From Bacteroidota bacterium (lineage in GTDB: Bacteria > Bacteroidota > Bacteroidia > Cytophagales > UBA9547): DNA of 34,774 nt. Under the pieces are notes generated by a model. It saw nothing but the letters and a program-made list of their open reading frames with translations. It was not told the DNA's origin and searched no databases. Location: positions 1-34,774 of the forward strand of contig RDZG01000077.1 in NCBI GenBank assembly GCA_004293915.1. The letters run 5' to 3'. Shown piece after piece: positions 25,201-32,165 of the stretch (its first letter is position 1; every line of letters starts with the position of its first letter). The position numbers were made by a program, and so were the translations under genes.

Positions 25201-25731
25201 GGTATATCCTTTGTATAAATAATTTTTTTCAAAAAGCTTTTTCAAGATATACCAACACGATTCGATATAACTATTTTCGAAAGTGATATAAGGATTATCT
25301 AAATCGACCCAATAGCCCATTTTTTGGGTTAAATCGTCCCATTCGGCTTTAAAACGCATTACTGTTTCTCTGCATTTTTTGTTATATTCTTCAACAGAAA
25401 TCTTTTTGCCAATATCTTCTTTGGTAATGCCCAATTCTTTTTCGACTTGCAGCTCCACTGGCAATCCGTGTGTATCCCAACCTCCTTTTCGGTTTACTTG
25501 AAAACCCTGCATGGTTTTGTATCTACAAAAAATATCTTTTATCGTTCGAGCCATCACATGGTGAATACCAGGCGTGCCATTTGCACTTGGCGGACCTTCA
25601 TAAAAAGTAAACGTAGGATTTCCCTCACGGGTAGAAACCGATTGTTGAAAAGTATGATTTTCGTTCCAAAACTTGAGTATTCGTTCTGCTATTTCTGGGT
25701 AATTTTGTGATTTGTATTCGGGATATTTCAC
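22267..25731 (-). CDS. ileS: Isoleucyl-tRNA synthetase (long form)
   Basis: 1154 residues, the long eukaryote-like form usual in Bacteroidota. The class I HIGH-type motif is NGTPGIHHV (H57-H58) and the KMSKS motif is GEKMSKRKGNV. Between them lies the CP1 editing domain, and the C-terminal part has the anticodon-binding domain with a long extension (ALDVTVTEELKKEGIARDFVNRVQ). It charges tRNA-Ile. The long form is generally associated with low sensitivity to mupirocin, as family knowledge and not a test here. The start is GTG (25729-25731), which begins exactly at the conserved sequence KYPEYKSQNYPEIAERIL. Confidence 0.96.
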   Translation of the reverse strand: MKYPEYKSQNYPEIAERILKFWNENHTFQQSVSTREGNPTFTFYEGPPSANGTPGIHHVMARTIKDIFCRYKTMQGFQVNRKGGWDTHGLPVELQVEKELGITKEDIGKKISVEEYNKKCRETVMRFKAEWDDLTQKMGYWVDLDNPYITFENSYIESCWYILKKLFEKNYLYKGYTIQPYSPAAGTGLSSHELNQPGCYKDVKDTSIVAQFKVIRNQKSEKLFANLGGSAKPFSHRELLKSINDPEVTETETNINWNDVYVLAWTTTPWTLPSNSALAVGEKITYIKIKTFNPYTFKPVVIVMAKDLVSKYFHAKSAEIPLESYNAGDKVIPFQLLEEYTGKDLIGIEYEQLMPSQQTSENGLRSENEWRKSGAFRIITGDFVSTEDGTGVVHIAPTFGADDYRVAKLANIPAITITDAEAKELPLVDKQGKFIAQFPEFGGMFVKNYDNQDESNPAYKSTDVLISIKLKTENKAFKVEKYEHSYPHCWRTDKPILYYPLESWFIKTTALKDKMVDFNKTINWKPESTGTGRFGNWLENLVDWNLSRSRYWGTPLPIWVSEDGKEMKCIGSIAELKSELEKANQTLGLQQITELKDLHRPFVDEIFLVDIRGQKMIRQTDLIDVWFDSGAMPYAQWNYPFSQNSLNGVYPADFISEGVDQTRGWFFTLHALAVMLNDIDPKTFTGIAFKNVVSTGLVLDKNGEKMSKRKGNVINPFTTLEKYGPDATRWYMIANSNPWDNLKFDLDGIAETQRKFFGTLHNTYNFFALYANLDSFVPDINLLNDSKNLTEADKWILSKLNSLIAEVTKAYDEYEPTKAARALTDFVCDDMSNWYVRLNRKRFWLAKLNDDKRAAYTTLYTCLETIVKLAAPIAPFYTEELYQNLTKNNTNSVHLSAFPKSDKLLINNELEERMAMAQTVTTLVHSIRKNNNLRVRLPLNKIMIPVLQPKTKAQILAVSDLIKTEVNIKNIEFIEDTTGIVTKKVKPNFQTLGKTYGKFLKEIGANIAALHQNEIANIEKGNPLEFSVGDTLISISKADLLISTEDIPGWKVATEGEITVALDVTVTEELKKEGIARDFVNRVQNYRKDNGFDVTDKIKIVVENKDALIDSALKTNIEYICSETQAIAFDFIPALSNPSLFEMEDFEMNVEIKK

Positions 25732-25792
25732 TATATTATTAGTTCAATGTGAATGAAAGACTACATTAATTTTAAAGAGTTCTCTAAAATGC

Positions 25793-25821
25793 AAAAATGG
25801 TTAATTTTGGTAAATTAACCA
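25793..25821 (-). terminator. Intrinsic terminator after the 25859 gene
   Basis: A 10-bp perfect stem, tggttaattt (25798-25807) with its complement 25812-25821 and loop tggt, followed on the minus strand by five T (25793-25797). It would end transcription of the gene at 25859-27172 before ileS. Confidence 0.6.
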
Positions 25822-25858
25822 TTTAATTTTTTTAACGAACTTTAAATCTCTGCTGAAA

Positions 25859-27172
25859 TTAATAAATTATTGATTTTTCAAACTGTGCATTTAATATTTG
25901 TAATTGTTGGATACTTGAGGCTTTAAAAAAGCCATATATAAACTTATTTTGATCAATTGTTGCGTAGCTACTGAAATAAAACTCTTCATTTTTAGTAGAA
26001 ATTGAGATGTTTTTTTTGAAATTAAGATTCGAAATTGTAACATTAGATTCATTTATTTCCGCATCTGTACCTCGGATTGCAATTTCAATCATTAGGTCAG
26101 TCAACTCAATTAGCATTTTCCCATTTTCTTCAAATTCTTTATTTTTAGGAAATTTGCTAATAGCATAGTAAGCATATTCATTTTCTTTTGTAAAAATAAA
26201 TGATTTCGCTTCTTTTATTTCTGCAAAATTAAATTTTAAATACTCTTTAAAAATGTCTGATTTTTTAAAAAAATTAATTAAGGAAATATTTAAAAATTTG
26301 TTAGGTAAAAATATTTTGACTTTAAGTTCTTTATTGGTCAAAATTCCTTCTGTTTGAGAGGAATCAATTCCGGTTTTTGCTTTTGCTTTTGGTTTTGTTT
26401 CTATTTTAGGAGTATAGTTTTTTTTAAAATCAAAAATTTGATGGACAGTTAGATTATAAAATTTCCCAAGATGATACAAAACAGTCCAATTTTCAATGCT
26501 TTTTAAAACAGAAATTACTGCTGGCTCAAATTGAGTGTGTTTATTTGTCCTATAGAAAGATACAATATTAATTTTACCAGTACTATCGCAAGAAAAGTTT
26601 GTTCCGACACCAAATTTTTCGTATCTATTTTTCAACTTTTCTTTGAAATATATTTGTATTTCTTTTTTGAGATAAATAACTTTTTGGTCAAAAAACTCTT
26701 GTAAATTCTTTCTAGGCATTTCCTTGTCTAGTTCAGAAACTCTTGTTTTCGAGTTGTCAAAAAATTCTGTACTTATTAATTTGCCATTTTTAAAATTAAA
26801 TTTCTTTTCAAACTCATAAAATGGCAAACTTGAACTTGAATTTTCGAAACTTTTTCCAAATGAAACAAGTATTGATTTATTAAAATTATTTTGAAAAATA
26901 GGTTTGTCAAATGTCTCTTTTTTTATACCTTTTAAAGAATTATAATATCCAGGATTTTGCTCAATCAAGTGCAAAGAATCATTTATTAATTTCCAAGTAA
27001 ATAGCATCTCACGTTCAAAAGTAATGTCTTTGTTAAGTGTTGAATCTTCAAAATCCCAATAAGAATTAAAAATTTCATTATGTATAATTAGTTTATCGCA
27101 ACCTATTTCTTTTGCTTTTAGATGTAGGTTAGTAATTAATAGAAATGCAATAATAGACTTAAATTTACTCAT
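25859..27172 (-). CDS. Secreted protein with a TonB C-terminal-like segment
   Basis: 437 residues. A signal peptide (FKSIIAFLLITNLHLKAKE) opens the protein. Residues roughly 185-250 (VGTNFSCDSTGKINIVSF, ending IFDFKK) have the strand-helix-strand layout and the phrase DSTGKI seen in TonB_C/energy-transducer-like domains of Bacteroidota, but without an N-terminal TonB transmembrane-proline region. The C-terminal part (about 280-437) is alpha/beta and not recognised. It is AT-rich and lies at the downstream edge of the defence island, so it may be part of the accessory region. Function unknown. Confidence 0.6.
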   Translation of the reverse strand: MSKFKSIIAFLLITNLHLKAKEIGCDKLIIHNEIFNSYWDFEDSTLNKDITFEREMLFTWKLINDSLHLIEQNPGYYNSLKGIKKETFDKPIFQNNFNKSILVSFGKSFENSSSSLPFYEFEKKFNFKNGKLISTEFFDNSKTRVSELDKEMPRKNLQEFFDQKVIYLKKEIQIYFKEKLKNRYEKFGVGTNFSCDSTGKINIVSFYRTNKHTQFEPAVISVLKSIENWTVLYHLGKFYNLTVHQIFDFKKNYTPKIETKPKAKAKTGIDSSQTEGILTNKELKVKIFLPNKFLNISLINFFKKSDIFKEYLKFNFAEIKEAKSFIFTKENEYAYYAISKFPKNKEFEENGKMLIELTDLMIEIAIRGTDAEINESNVTISNLNFKKNISISTKNEEFYFSSYATIDQNKFIYGFFKASSIQQLQILNAQFEKSIIY

Positions 27173-27216
27173 GATTTTATTGTTTTTTAATTTTTAGTAT
27201 CGATCACTTTTGTTTT

Positions 27217-27300
27217 CATCCAAAGACAAGCCCTCGCAATGGGTTTATCGGCAAAATATGCCTAAATTTTAGCAATCATTTTTTCGGTGCTGGGTTTCAT
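27217..27300 (-). pseudogene. Decayed 5' end of a minimal nucleotidyltransferase gene
   Basis: On the minus strand from ATG 27298-27300 it reads MKPSTEKMIAKI, then TAG (27262-27264) where the intact copies have an Arg codon, then AYFADKPIARA, with a 2-nt deletion near 27221 after which similarity fades. It matches the first ~28 codons of the three intact MNT genes at 28345, 29592 and 31866. The upstream sequence to 27358 also matches the region before the MNT gene at 32165, including a -7 box TAGTTTTG at 27325-27332. Confidence 0.85.
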
Positions 27301-27358
27301 GCTTGCACTTTAATTTATTCCCCACAAAACTACAAAATTCTATGCAAACTATAAAACC
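27217..27358 (-). repeat. Direct repeat, downstream flank of the defence island
   Basis: This is about 142 bp matching 32081-32226 in the same orientation. It covers the MNT gene start, its leader and promoter region. In the most distal 27 nt (27332-27358 against 32200-32226) I count three mismatches. Together the two copies bracket the whole MNT/Septu/toxin-antitoxin island. Confidence 0.7.
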
Positions 27359-27433
27359 AAAGATATTTTTAAGCTGAAAAGTCGTTTTTAGTACTCGTTT
27401 TTTGCGCTTATTAACTTTCTGATTTCCATAACT

Positions 27434-27991
27434 CTATTGTTTATTTGTAGTCATTTTTTTGCAAGTTTGGCTTAAAGTTTTAATTTTATCAATAAAAGCA
27501 TCTGTTTTGAATAAATTATTTAGCTTTGAGGATTTCTTGATTCGTAATTTGTTGTTTTGGCAATGAACTATAAAAGTAGTAGGTTTGGGAATAATTTCAG
27601 TTGGTTTTAATTTTAGTTTTTCTTCTTCTATAGCAAATTTATTTATCAAGTAAGTTTCATTAATTTCATTTACCAAACCTTCATCATTAATTTCTTTCGC
27701 AAGTTTGTAAAGTGCCAAATAAATAAGCGTTAAAGTCGTAAGTCTTTGCTGTCCGTCAATGATTGTAAGTTCTTTAATTCGTGATGTTGTATAAGCATCA
27801 TAGTGAATGTAAACAATGCTTCCAATAAAATGAGCATTCATTTTTTTGCTGTTTCCAACCTCTAAAATGTCGTCTAATAGTTGTTTACATTGTCCTATTG
27901 TCCAGTCGTAATTACGTTGGTAAACTGGGATAATAAATTGAGTTTTATTTGATGATAAAAAGTCCTCTACTTTTGTTTCTGTTGCCTTCAT
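27434..27991 (-). pseudogene. Truncated DUF262 (GmrSD/type IV restriction-like) protein
   Basis: 185 residues. It has the DUF262 N-terminal domain with its signature residues, PVYQRNYDWT (about 24-33) and LTIIDGQQRLTTL (about 75-87), the DGQQR motif being the nucleotide-hydrolysing core. Full-length members continue for several hundred residues into a DUF1524 HNH nuclease domain. Here, after EEKLKLKPTE (about residue 130), the sequence no longer looks like the family and stops at 185. It starts 1 nt after the HepT stop, so it was the last cargo gene of the chain. The remnant is probably inactive, though a free N-terminal domain cannot be excluded. Confidence 0.7.
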
Positions 27992-27992
27992 A

Positions 27993-28355
27993 TTATTTTA
28001 ATTTTTTTCCTACAACTTCTAAAGCTTGCTTGACATAATTTTCAAATATGGGCAAATCAACTCTAATAATTTTAAGCATTATTCCTAATGCCACATCAGC
28101 ATATTCGTGCACTAATTTGTTACGTGTTTGGTAAGCTAAAGTCCATTTGGCTTCAGGAAATAGTGCTTTTGTTTCATCAGAAACATGCTTACTAGCTTCT
28201 CCAATAATTACAAATTCATACAAAATAGCAGATGACAACATCCTCACGGATTTTAAGTCTTCTAAAATTATATTTTCTTTCAAAAAAGAATTTATATTTT
28301 TAATAGAATCTAAAATATGGTCTAATCTAGCTAAATCTCCATATTTATCTTTCAT
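27993..28355 (-). CDS. hepT: HepT-like HEPN ribonuclease toxin (copy A)
   Basis: 120 residues, all-helical HEPN protein of the DUF86/HepT family. The catalytic motif Rx4HxY is intact: R78-N-K-L-V-H83-E-Y85. HepT cleaves RNA (tRNA in studied cases) and is neutralised when MntA adds AMP groups to the Tyr of this motif. Its start codon overlaps the end of the cognate MNT gene by 11 nt (28345-28355), so the pair is translationally coupled, antitoxin first. It shares its first residues MKDKYGD and the RNKLVHEY core with copy B but is otherwise diverged. Confidence 0.88.
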   Translation of the reverse strand: MKDKYGDLARLDHILDSIKNINSFLKENIILEDLKSVRMLSSAILYEFVIIGEASKHVSDETKALFPEAKWTLAYQTRNKLVHEYADVALGIMLKIIRVDLPIFENYVKQALEVVGKKLK

Positions 28356-28644
28356 ATATTAACTTTTTATTTTGTTCAACATGGTGAATTACAAATCTGG
28401 AAATCATACTTTTCTCAAATAAATCTACTTTTTTATGAATAATTTTTTTTAAATCATTTTCCATCTCTATATAATCCCAAAGACTTAAATCGCTATTTGA
28501 AACACTTTCTACCAACAAATCCACATCGCTCCCACGTTTTTCTTCTCCTCTTGAATACGATCCAAAAAGATAAGCCCTCACAATGGGTTTATCGACAAAA
28601 TATGCCCGAATTTTGGCTATCATTTTTTCGGTGGTGGGTTTCAT
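28345..28644 (-). CDS. mntA: MntA-like minimal nucleotidyltransferase antitoxin (copy A)
   Basis: 99 residues. The MNT motif GSx10DxD is complete: G28-S29 ... D40-x-D42 (FGSYSRGEEKRGSDVDLLVE). The family AMPylates and silences the partner HepT. Residues 1-46 are nearly identical to copies B and C, with one Val for Ala at 18, and diverge after LLVE. The ATG (28642-28644) overlaps a TGA at 28641-28643, the stop that the toxin gene upstream would use if its frame were intact. The 3' end overlaps hepT by 11 nt. Confidence 0.88.
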   Translation of the reverse strand: MKPTTEKMIAKIRAYFVDKPIVRAYLFGSYSRGEEKRGSDVDLLVESVSNSDLSLWDYIEMENDLKKIIHKKVDLFEKSMISRFVIHHVEQNKKLIYER

Positions 28645-28657
28645 GTTTCTATAAATT

Positions 28658-28969
28658 TTAATAGACTATAAATTTCAAAATCTGATATATTTTCTTGATT
28701 TGATTTATCATAATGCTTAATAAATATACAACATTGTTTTCAATCTTTATGTTAGTTATTACTCTTGCTCCACCTGATTTTCCTTTATTTTTTGAAGCAA
28801 TTGCTATTCTGATTTTATAGCAATCCATTCCTAATTTTGTACCTTGATTTGGGTTTATTTCTAAACTTTCAATTAATGTTAAAAACTCCTTTTTTAATGA
28901 TGGATACTTTTTGACTAATTTTTTCAACTGTTTATTAAATGGTGGTATTGCTTCAACTTTATAATTCAT
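28658..28969 (-). CDS. RelE/ParE-superfamily toxin with apparent C-terminal frameshift
   Basis: 103 residues as read. The body resembles small RelE-like toxins of Bacteroidota: FNKQLKKLVKKYPSLKKEF, then ARVITNIKIENNVVYLLSI. The last 17 residues (MINQIKKIYQILKFIVY) do not fit. A different frame, joined at about 28712, reads YDKSNQENISDFEIYSLLK and on to TGA 28641-28643, which matches the usual family C-terminus. One missing T in the run near 28712 explains this. In the restored frame the stop overlaps the MNT ATG as ATGA. It is either a real inactivating mutation or a homopolymer sequencing error. It overlaps its antitoxin by 11 nt. Confidence 0.75.
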   Translation of the reverse strand: MNYKVEAIPPFNKQLKKLVKKYPSLKKEFLTLIESLEINPNQGTKLGMDCYKIRIAIASKNKGKSGGARVITNIKIENNVVYLLSIMINQIKKIYQILKFIVY

Positions 28970-29165
28970 TGTATAAATCTCTAGCTGAAATTGATTTTAT
29001 CTTACCCTTTTTTACTAAATTCAAATTATCAACAGATTCTTTTAAATCTTTCAAAATTTCGGATTTATAACTACTGATTGGAGTGGCTTTTATAAATGAA
29101 AAATTTTGAAGTAACTCCATCACAAATGGAGCTTTATTGTCTTTAATTTCTAAAATCAGTTTCAT
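28959..29165 (-). CDS. Antitoxin of the RelE-like pair
   Basis: 68 residues. The sequence pattern, an N-terminal strand KLILEIKDNKAPFVMELLQNFSFIKAT and a helical end with LKDLKESVDNLNLVKKGKIKSISARDLYNEL, is that of the short antitoxins found beside RelE-like toxins in Bacteroidota. It lies directly upstream of the toxin with an 11-nt overlap (28959-28969), antitoxin first. It begins 39 nt after the MNT remnant that follows hepT copy B. No promoter of its own is visible. Confidence 0.72.
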   Translation of the reverse strand: MKLILEIKDNKAPFVMELLQNFSFIKATPISSYKSEILKDLKESVDNLNLVKKGKIKSISARDLYNEL

Positions 29166-29204
29166 GTTTTTTATAAGTTATTGTAAATTAAATTCTGAAA
29201 AAAT

Positions 29205-29243
29205 TTATATGTTTTGAATCATTTTTTCAATCTCTGGTTTCAT
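29205..29243 (-). pseudogene. 12-codon remnant of an MNT gene start
   Basis: From ATG 29241-29243 it reads MKPEIEKMIQNI then TAA (29205-29207), clearly related to the MNT opening MKPTTEKMIAKI. Its ATG overlaps the TGA of hepT copy B as ATGA, the same junction seen before MNT copies A and B. Confidence 0.6.
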
Positions 29244-29602
29244 ATCAAACCATTAAAATTTTCTTGTTTTAAAATTTCTAAAATATCTTTTTCAAATTTT
29301 GGTAAATCATTTTTCACTGTTTTCCAAAGTATTTCGAGCTGTATATTTGGATATTCATGAACTAATTTATTTCTCATTCTATATGCAAAACGCCATGCTA
29401 TGTTTGTGTATTTATTTTTTGTTTCTTCTGAAATATTATGACAGGCTTCTCCAATAATTATAAATTCATAAATAATAGAATTTCTTTTTTCTGTATTCAA
29501 TAGAAAATCTTTTTCTGTAATATTTTCAAAAGACTTAAAAATAGATTGTAAAGATTCAACAATATGTTCAAGTCTTCTTTTGTCGCCATATTTATCTTTC
29601 AT
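29240..29602 (-). CDS. hepT: HepT-like HEPN ribonuclease toxin (copy B)
   Basis: 120 residues, HEPN/DUF86 fold, catalytic Rx4HxY intact as R77-N-K-L-V-H82-E-Y84. It is paired with the MNT gene just upstream, overlapping it by 11 nt (29592-29602). It shares MKDKYGD, the YEF-IIGEA helix and RNKLVHEY with copy A, but most surface positions differ, so the two pairs are probably independent in specificity. Expected to cleave RNA and be silenced by Tyr84 AMPylation. Confidence 0.88.
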   Translation of the reverse strand: MKDKYGDKRRLEHIVESLQSIFKSFENITEKDFLLNTEKRNSIIYEFIIIGEACHNISEETKNKYTNIAWRFAYRMRNKLVHEYPNIQLEILWKTVKNDLPKFEKDILEILKQENFNGLI

Positions 29603-29891
29603 ATATCAAAATTCTATCTTTTTCAACGTATGGTTTTATAAATTTACTTAGTCCGAAGACATCTCCCATATCCACTTTTTTTCTAATTATTTTTTCTAAA
29701 TCCTCTTCCATTTCTGCCCAAGTAAAAAGAGTAATGTCATTAATTGGCTCAAGTTCTACCAGCAAATCCACATCGCTCCCACGTTTTTCTTCTCCTCTTG
29801 AATACGACCCAAAAAGATAAGCCCTCACAATGGGTTTATCGGCAAAATATGCCCGAATTTTGGCTATCATTTTTTCGGTGGTGGGTTTCAT
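29592..29891 (-). CDS. mntA: MntA-like minimal nucleotidyltransferase antitoxin (copy B)
   Basis: 99 residues, GSx10DxD intact (S29, D40, D42). Residues 1-51 are identical to copy C up to LEPINDI, then the two diverge (TLFTWAEMEEDLEKIIRKK against DLFDWARMVDELEKKIKHK). The ATG overlaps the PtuB-like stop as ATGA (29888-29891), joining this toxin-antitoxin pair to the Septu-like genes upstream. Expected to AMPylate hepT copy B. Confidence 0.88.
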   Translation of the reverse strand: MKPTTEKMIAKIRAYFADKPIVRAYLFGSYSRGEEKRGSDVDLLVELEPINDITLFTWAEMEEDLEKIIRKKVDMGDVFGLSKFIKPYVEKDRILIYER

Positions 29892-30580
29892 TGTTGTTTT
29901 AATTTATTTCTTCGCTTTGATTGGCAATAAATGAGCAAAAATTGACGATATGGATTACTTTTGTTTGCTAGAAATGTATTTAGTTTCGTTATCCAAAACA
30001 CGTTTTTTTGATGTTCTGAAAGTTTTTTATATACAGAAGTCAAAGTAAAAATTGCACTTTTTCGTTTATTCTTCAAAGTTGTATGATTTAGATTTAAAAT
30101 ATCAACAAATGACTTGATTTGAAAATACTCGATTTCATTTTTATTATCTTTTGTAATAATAGATCCATCATTTGAAGCCCTAAAATAATTGTTATTCACT
30201 CCTATATTCACGTCTGAATTACTGTAAAATATATAAGGCACTATTGGTAAACTCCCTTTTTCTTTATCGCAGTGCAATCTTCCGTTTTCGTCCTTGATTT
30301 GATTTTTGCATACCGCCACCAAATTATGATAATTGGTAGAAAGTTCTAGGTTTAAAGATTTTGGAATTACATGTTCAATAGAAGAATTATCAATCGTAAT
30401 TTTAGATTGACAATAGGCACATAAATAATATTGTTCTTTGATTAAATATTCTCTTACCGATTTTAAATCCGATCCATTATTTTGAGCTTTTAAATAATCA
30501 AATGTTCTAACTCCATTAGCTGTTTTAAACCAATCATCCCAATTATCTGGCTGAATTTCTTGTTTTTGAATATACTGCAT
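29888..30580 (-). CDS. ptuB: PtuB-like HNH endonuclease (Septu)
   Basis: 230 residues. The opening MQYIQKQEIQPDNWDDW and the HNH core resemble PtuB/TIGR02646 proteins: C54-A-Y-C57, E69-H70, N-x-x-NLVAVC91 and H103-C-D-K-E-K-G. In Septu, PtuB is the DNA nuclease activated by the PtuA ATPase during phage infection; the same pair is the effector of retron Ec78. No reverse transcriptase is present here, so it is Septu-like and not a retron. It lies 3 nt after the ATPase gene and overlaps MNT copy B by 4 nt. The metal and zinc ligands look complete. Confidence 0.82.
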   Translation of the reverse strand: MQYIQKQEIQPDNWDDWFKTANGVRTFDYLKAQNNGSDLKSVREYLIKEQYYLCAYCQSKITIDNSSIEHVIPKSLNLELSTNYHNLVAVCKNQIKDENGRLHCDKEKGSLPIVPYIFYSNSDVNIGVNNNYFRASNDGSIITKDNKNEIEYFQIKSFVDILNLNHTTLKNKRKSAIFTLTSVYKKLSEHQKNVFWITKLNTFLANKSNPYRQFLLIYCQSKRRNKLKQQ

Positions 30581-30583
30581 AGC

Positions 30584-31876
30584 TTAATCGTTTGGAATAG
30601 TCGACATTTCGATTAAAGTATTTGCTTGCATAATTTCAAAATCATCTTCTCCTAGCAACTCTGTCAATTCTTTTAATAAAGGCTCATATTCCTCTTTTTT
30701 ATTATCATCTATTAATCTCAATAATGTATTAATTTTTTCTTGTGTTGGTTTGTGTCTATCACTTCCTTCAAGTATGTTGACTAATACATCATTAATTTGC
30801 CTTGCAAAATATCCCCCTTCAATTCTTCTAACCTGATTATTTTCAACAACATACAAAGTTCCCTTTTCAAAATTAGCCACCACAGTTGGACTATGCGTAG
30901 TTATAAAAAATTGGACTTTGGGGAATAATTTTTGTAAGGTACTTATTGCTTTACCTTGCCATTTGGGGTGCAAATGCAAATCTATTTCATCTATAATTAC
31001 CACACCCTCCATTACATTTGTTAAATGTTTTAAAGTATGTTCGGGGTTAATTTGAGAGGACCTCCAAACCATATCGAAAACCAAAAAAATTAAATTTCTA
31101 AATCCATCAGAATAATAGTTTAATGGCAAATCATGATTTTCATCATATCTAACATATAATTGATTATCTTCTGAGTTAAAATAAATATCAATTTTAGTTT
31201 CATGATTAATTTCTAAAAAATCTATCAATGTATTTTTTATTGCTAATTCAACATTTTCTAAAATATTGTTGGGTTTATAAATTCCTTTATAGATTTGGGT
31301 TGTACGGTTGTTTGTTGCTTTAATCAGCCAATCAGTTATAAGTTTTTTATTTGCATATTCATTTAGGCATTCGTTATAGCCATTTCTTCTGCCAATTTTG
31401 GAATCATAAATGTTTTTTGAAGATTTGCTTATGTCTTTATAAAGCCTTTGCGTTGAATAATAGCAAATTAATGGAGCATGACCGGGTATTTGATTATCTA
31501 AATTTTTGAATAGAATTTCACCCATATCACTAATTGGTGATGTGAATTTACTATCGTTTTTTTTGGTAACACTTTTTATTGTTCGTTTCCACTCACCAAT
31601 TGCTGCATTAAACCCTGTAACTGAGGCAAAACTTTCTCTAATTCCATTTGTGATTTTGATTTCGCTAAAATCAATCATACGCTGCATTTTTTGAGGTTGA
31701 GACCCAAAATAAGCACCAATTGCCACATTTATAGCTTCTAGTATAGAAGTTTTACCAGACCCATTTCCCCCAACAAATAGATTTACACCATTCTCAAATT
31801 CAACTTCAAGTGAAGCAAAATTTTTAAAATTTTCTAACTTTATTTTATCTAGTTTTAGCCTAAAATCATTTTCCAT
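30584..31876 (-). CDS. ptuA: PtuA-like AAA/SMC-type ATPase (Septu)
   Basis: 430 residues. It is an ABC/SMC-type ATPase of the AAA_15/AAA_21 group: Walker A GGNGSGKT (36-43), a signature-like YYSDGFRN (254-261), Walker B VVIIDEID (292-299) and switch-His THSP (327-330). Together with the following HNH nuclease this is the PtuA-PtuB arrangement of the Septu anti-phage system. The C-terminal helical part after 370 has no recognised domain. Its ATG overlaps the end of MNT copy C by 11 nt (31866-31876), the position and overlap that hepT has after the other MNT genes. Confidence 0.82.
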   Translation of the reverse strand: MENDFRLKLDKIKLENFKNFASLEVEFENGVNLFVGGNGSGKTSILEAINVAIGAYFGSQPQKMQRMIDFSEIKITNGIRESFASVTGFNAAIGEWKRTIKSVTKKNDSKFTSPISDMGEILFKNLDNQIPGHAPLICYYSTQRLYKDISKSSKNIYDSKIGRRNGYNECLNEYANKKLITDWLIKATNNRTTQIYKGIYKPNNILENVELAIKNTLIDFLEINHETKIDIYFNSEDNQLYVRYDENHDLPLNYYSDGFRNLIFLVFDMVWRSSQINPEHTLKHLTNVMEGVVIIDEIDLHLHPKWQGKAISTLQKLFPKVQFFITTHSPTVVANFEKGTLYVVENNQVRRIEGGYFARQINDVLVNILEGSDRHKPTQEKINTLLRLIDDNKKEEYEPLLKELTELLGEDDFEIMQANTLIEMSTIPND

Positions 31877-32165
31877 AAATCAATATTTTATCATTTTCAA
31901 CATACTTTTTCACATATTTAGAAAGTCCTAAAGTATCAAGCATATCTACTTTGTGTTTAATTTTTTTTTCTAATTCATCAACCATTCTTGCCCAGTCAAA
32001 CAAATCTATATCATTAATTGGCTCAAGTTCTACCAACAAATCTACATCGCTCCCACGTTTTTCTTCTCCTCTTGAATACGATCCAAAAAGATAAGCCCTC
32101 ACAATGGGTTTATCGGCAAAATATGCCCGAATTTTGGCAATCATTTTTTCGGTGGTGGGTTTCAT
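31866..32165 (-). CDS. MntA-like minimal nucleotidyltransferase heading the Septu-like operon (copy C)
   Basis: 99 residues from ATG 32163-32165, matching copies A and B; a TTG further upstream (32195) is in frame but overlaps the promoter. GSx10DxD is intact (S29, D40, D42). It has no HepT partner: the next gene is the PtuA-like ATPase. It could AMPylate and restrain the ATPase or nuclease, or be a leftover of a lost HepT pair. It ends KILIYGK, where A and B end LIYER, and the ATG of the next gene is embedded in the same codons. Confidence 0.87.
   Translation of the reverse strand: MKPTTEKMIAKIRAYFADKPIVRAYLFGSYSRGEEKRGSDVDLLVELEPINDIDLFDWARMVDELEKKIKHKVDMLDTLGLSKYVKKYVENDKILIYGK

Noticed and set aside
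27434-32165. Retron of the Ec78 type using PtuA/PtuB as effectors
   Set aside because: No reverse transcriptase gene or msr-msd-like structured region is present beside the ATPase and HNH genes.
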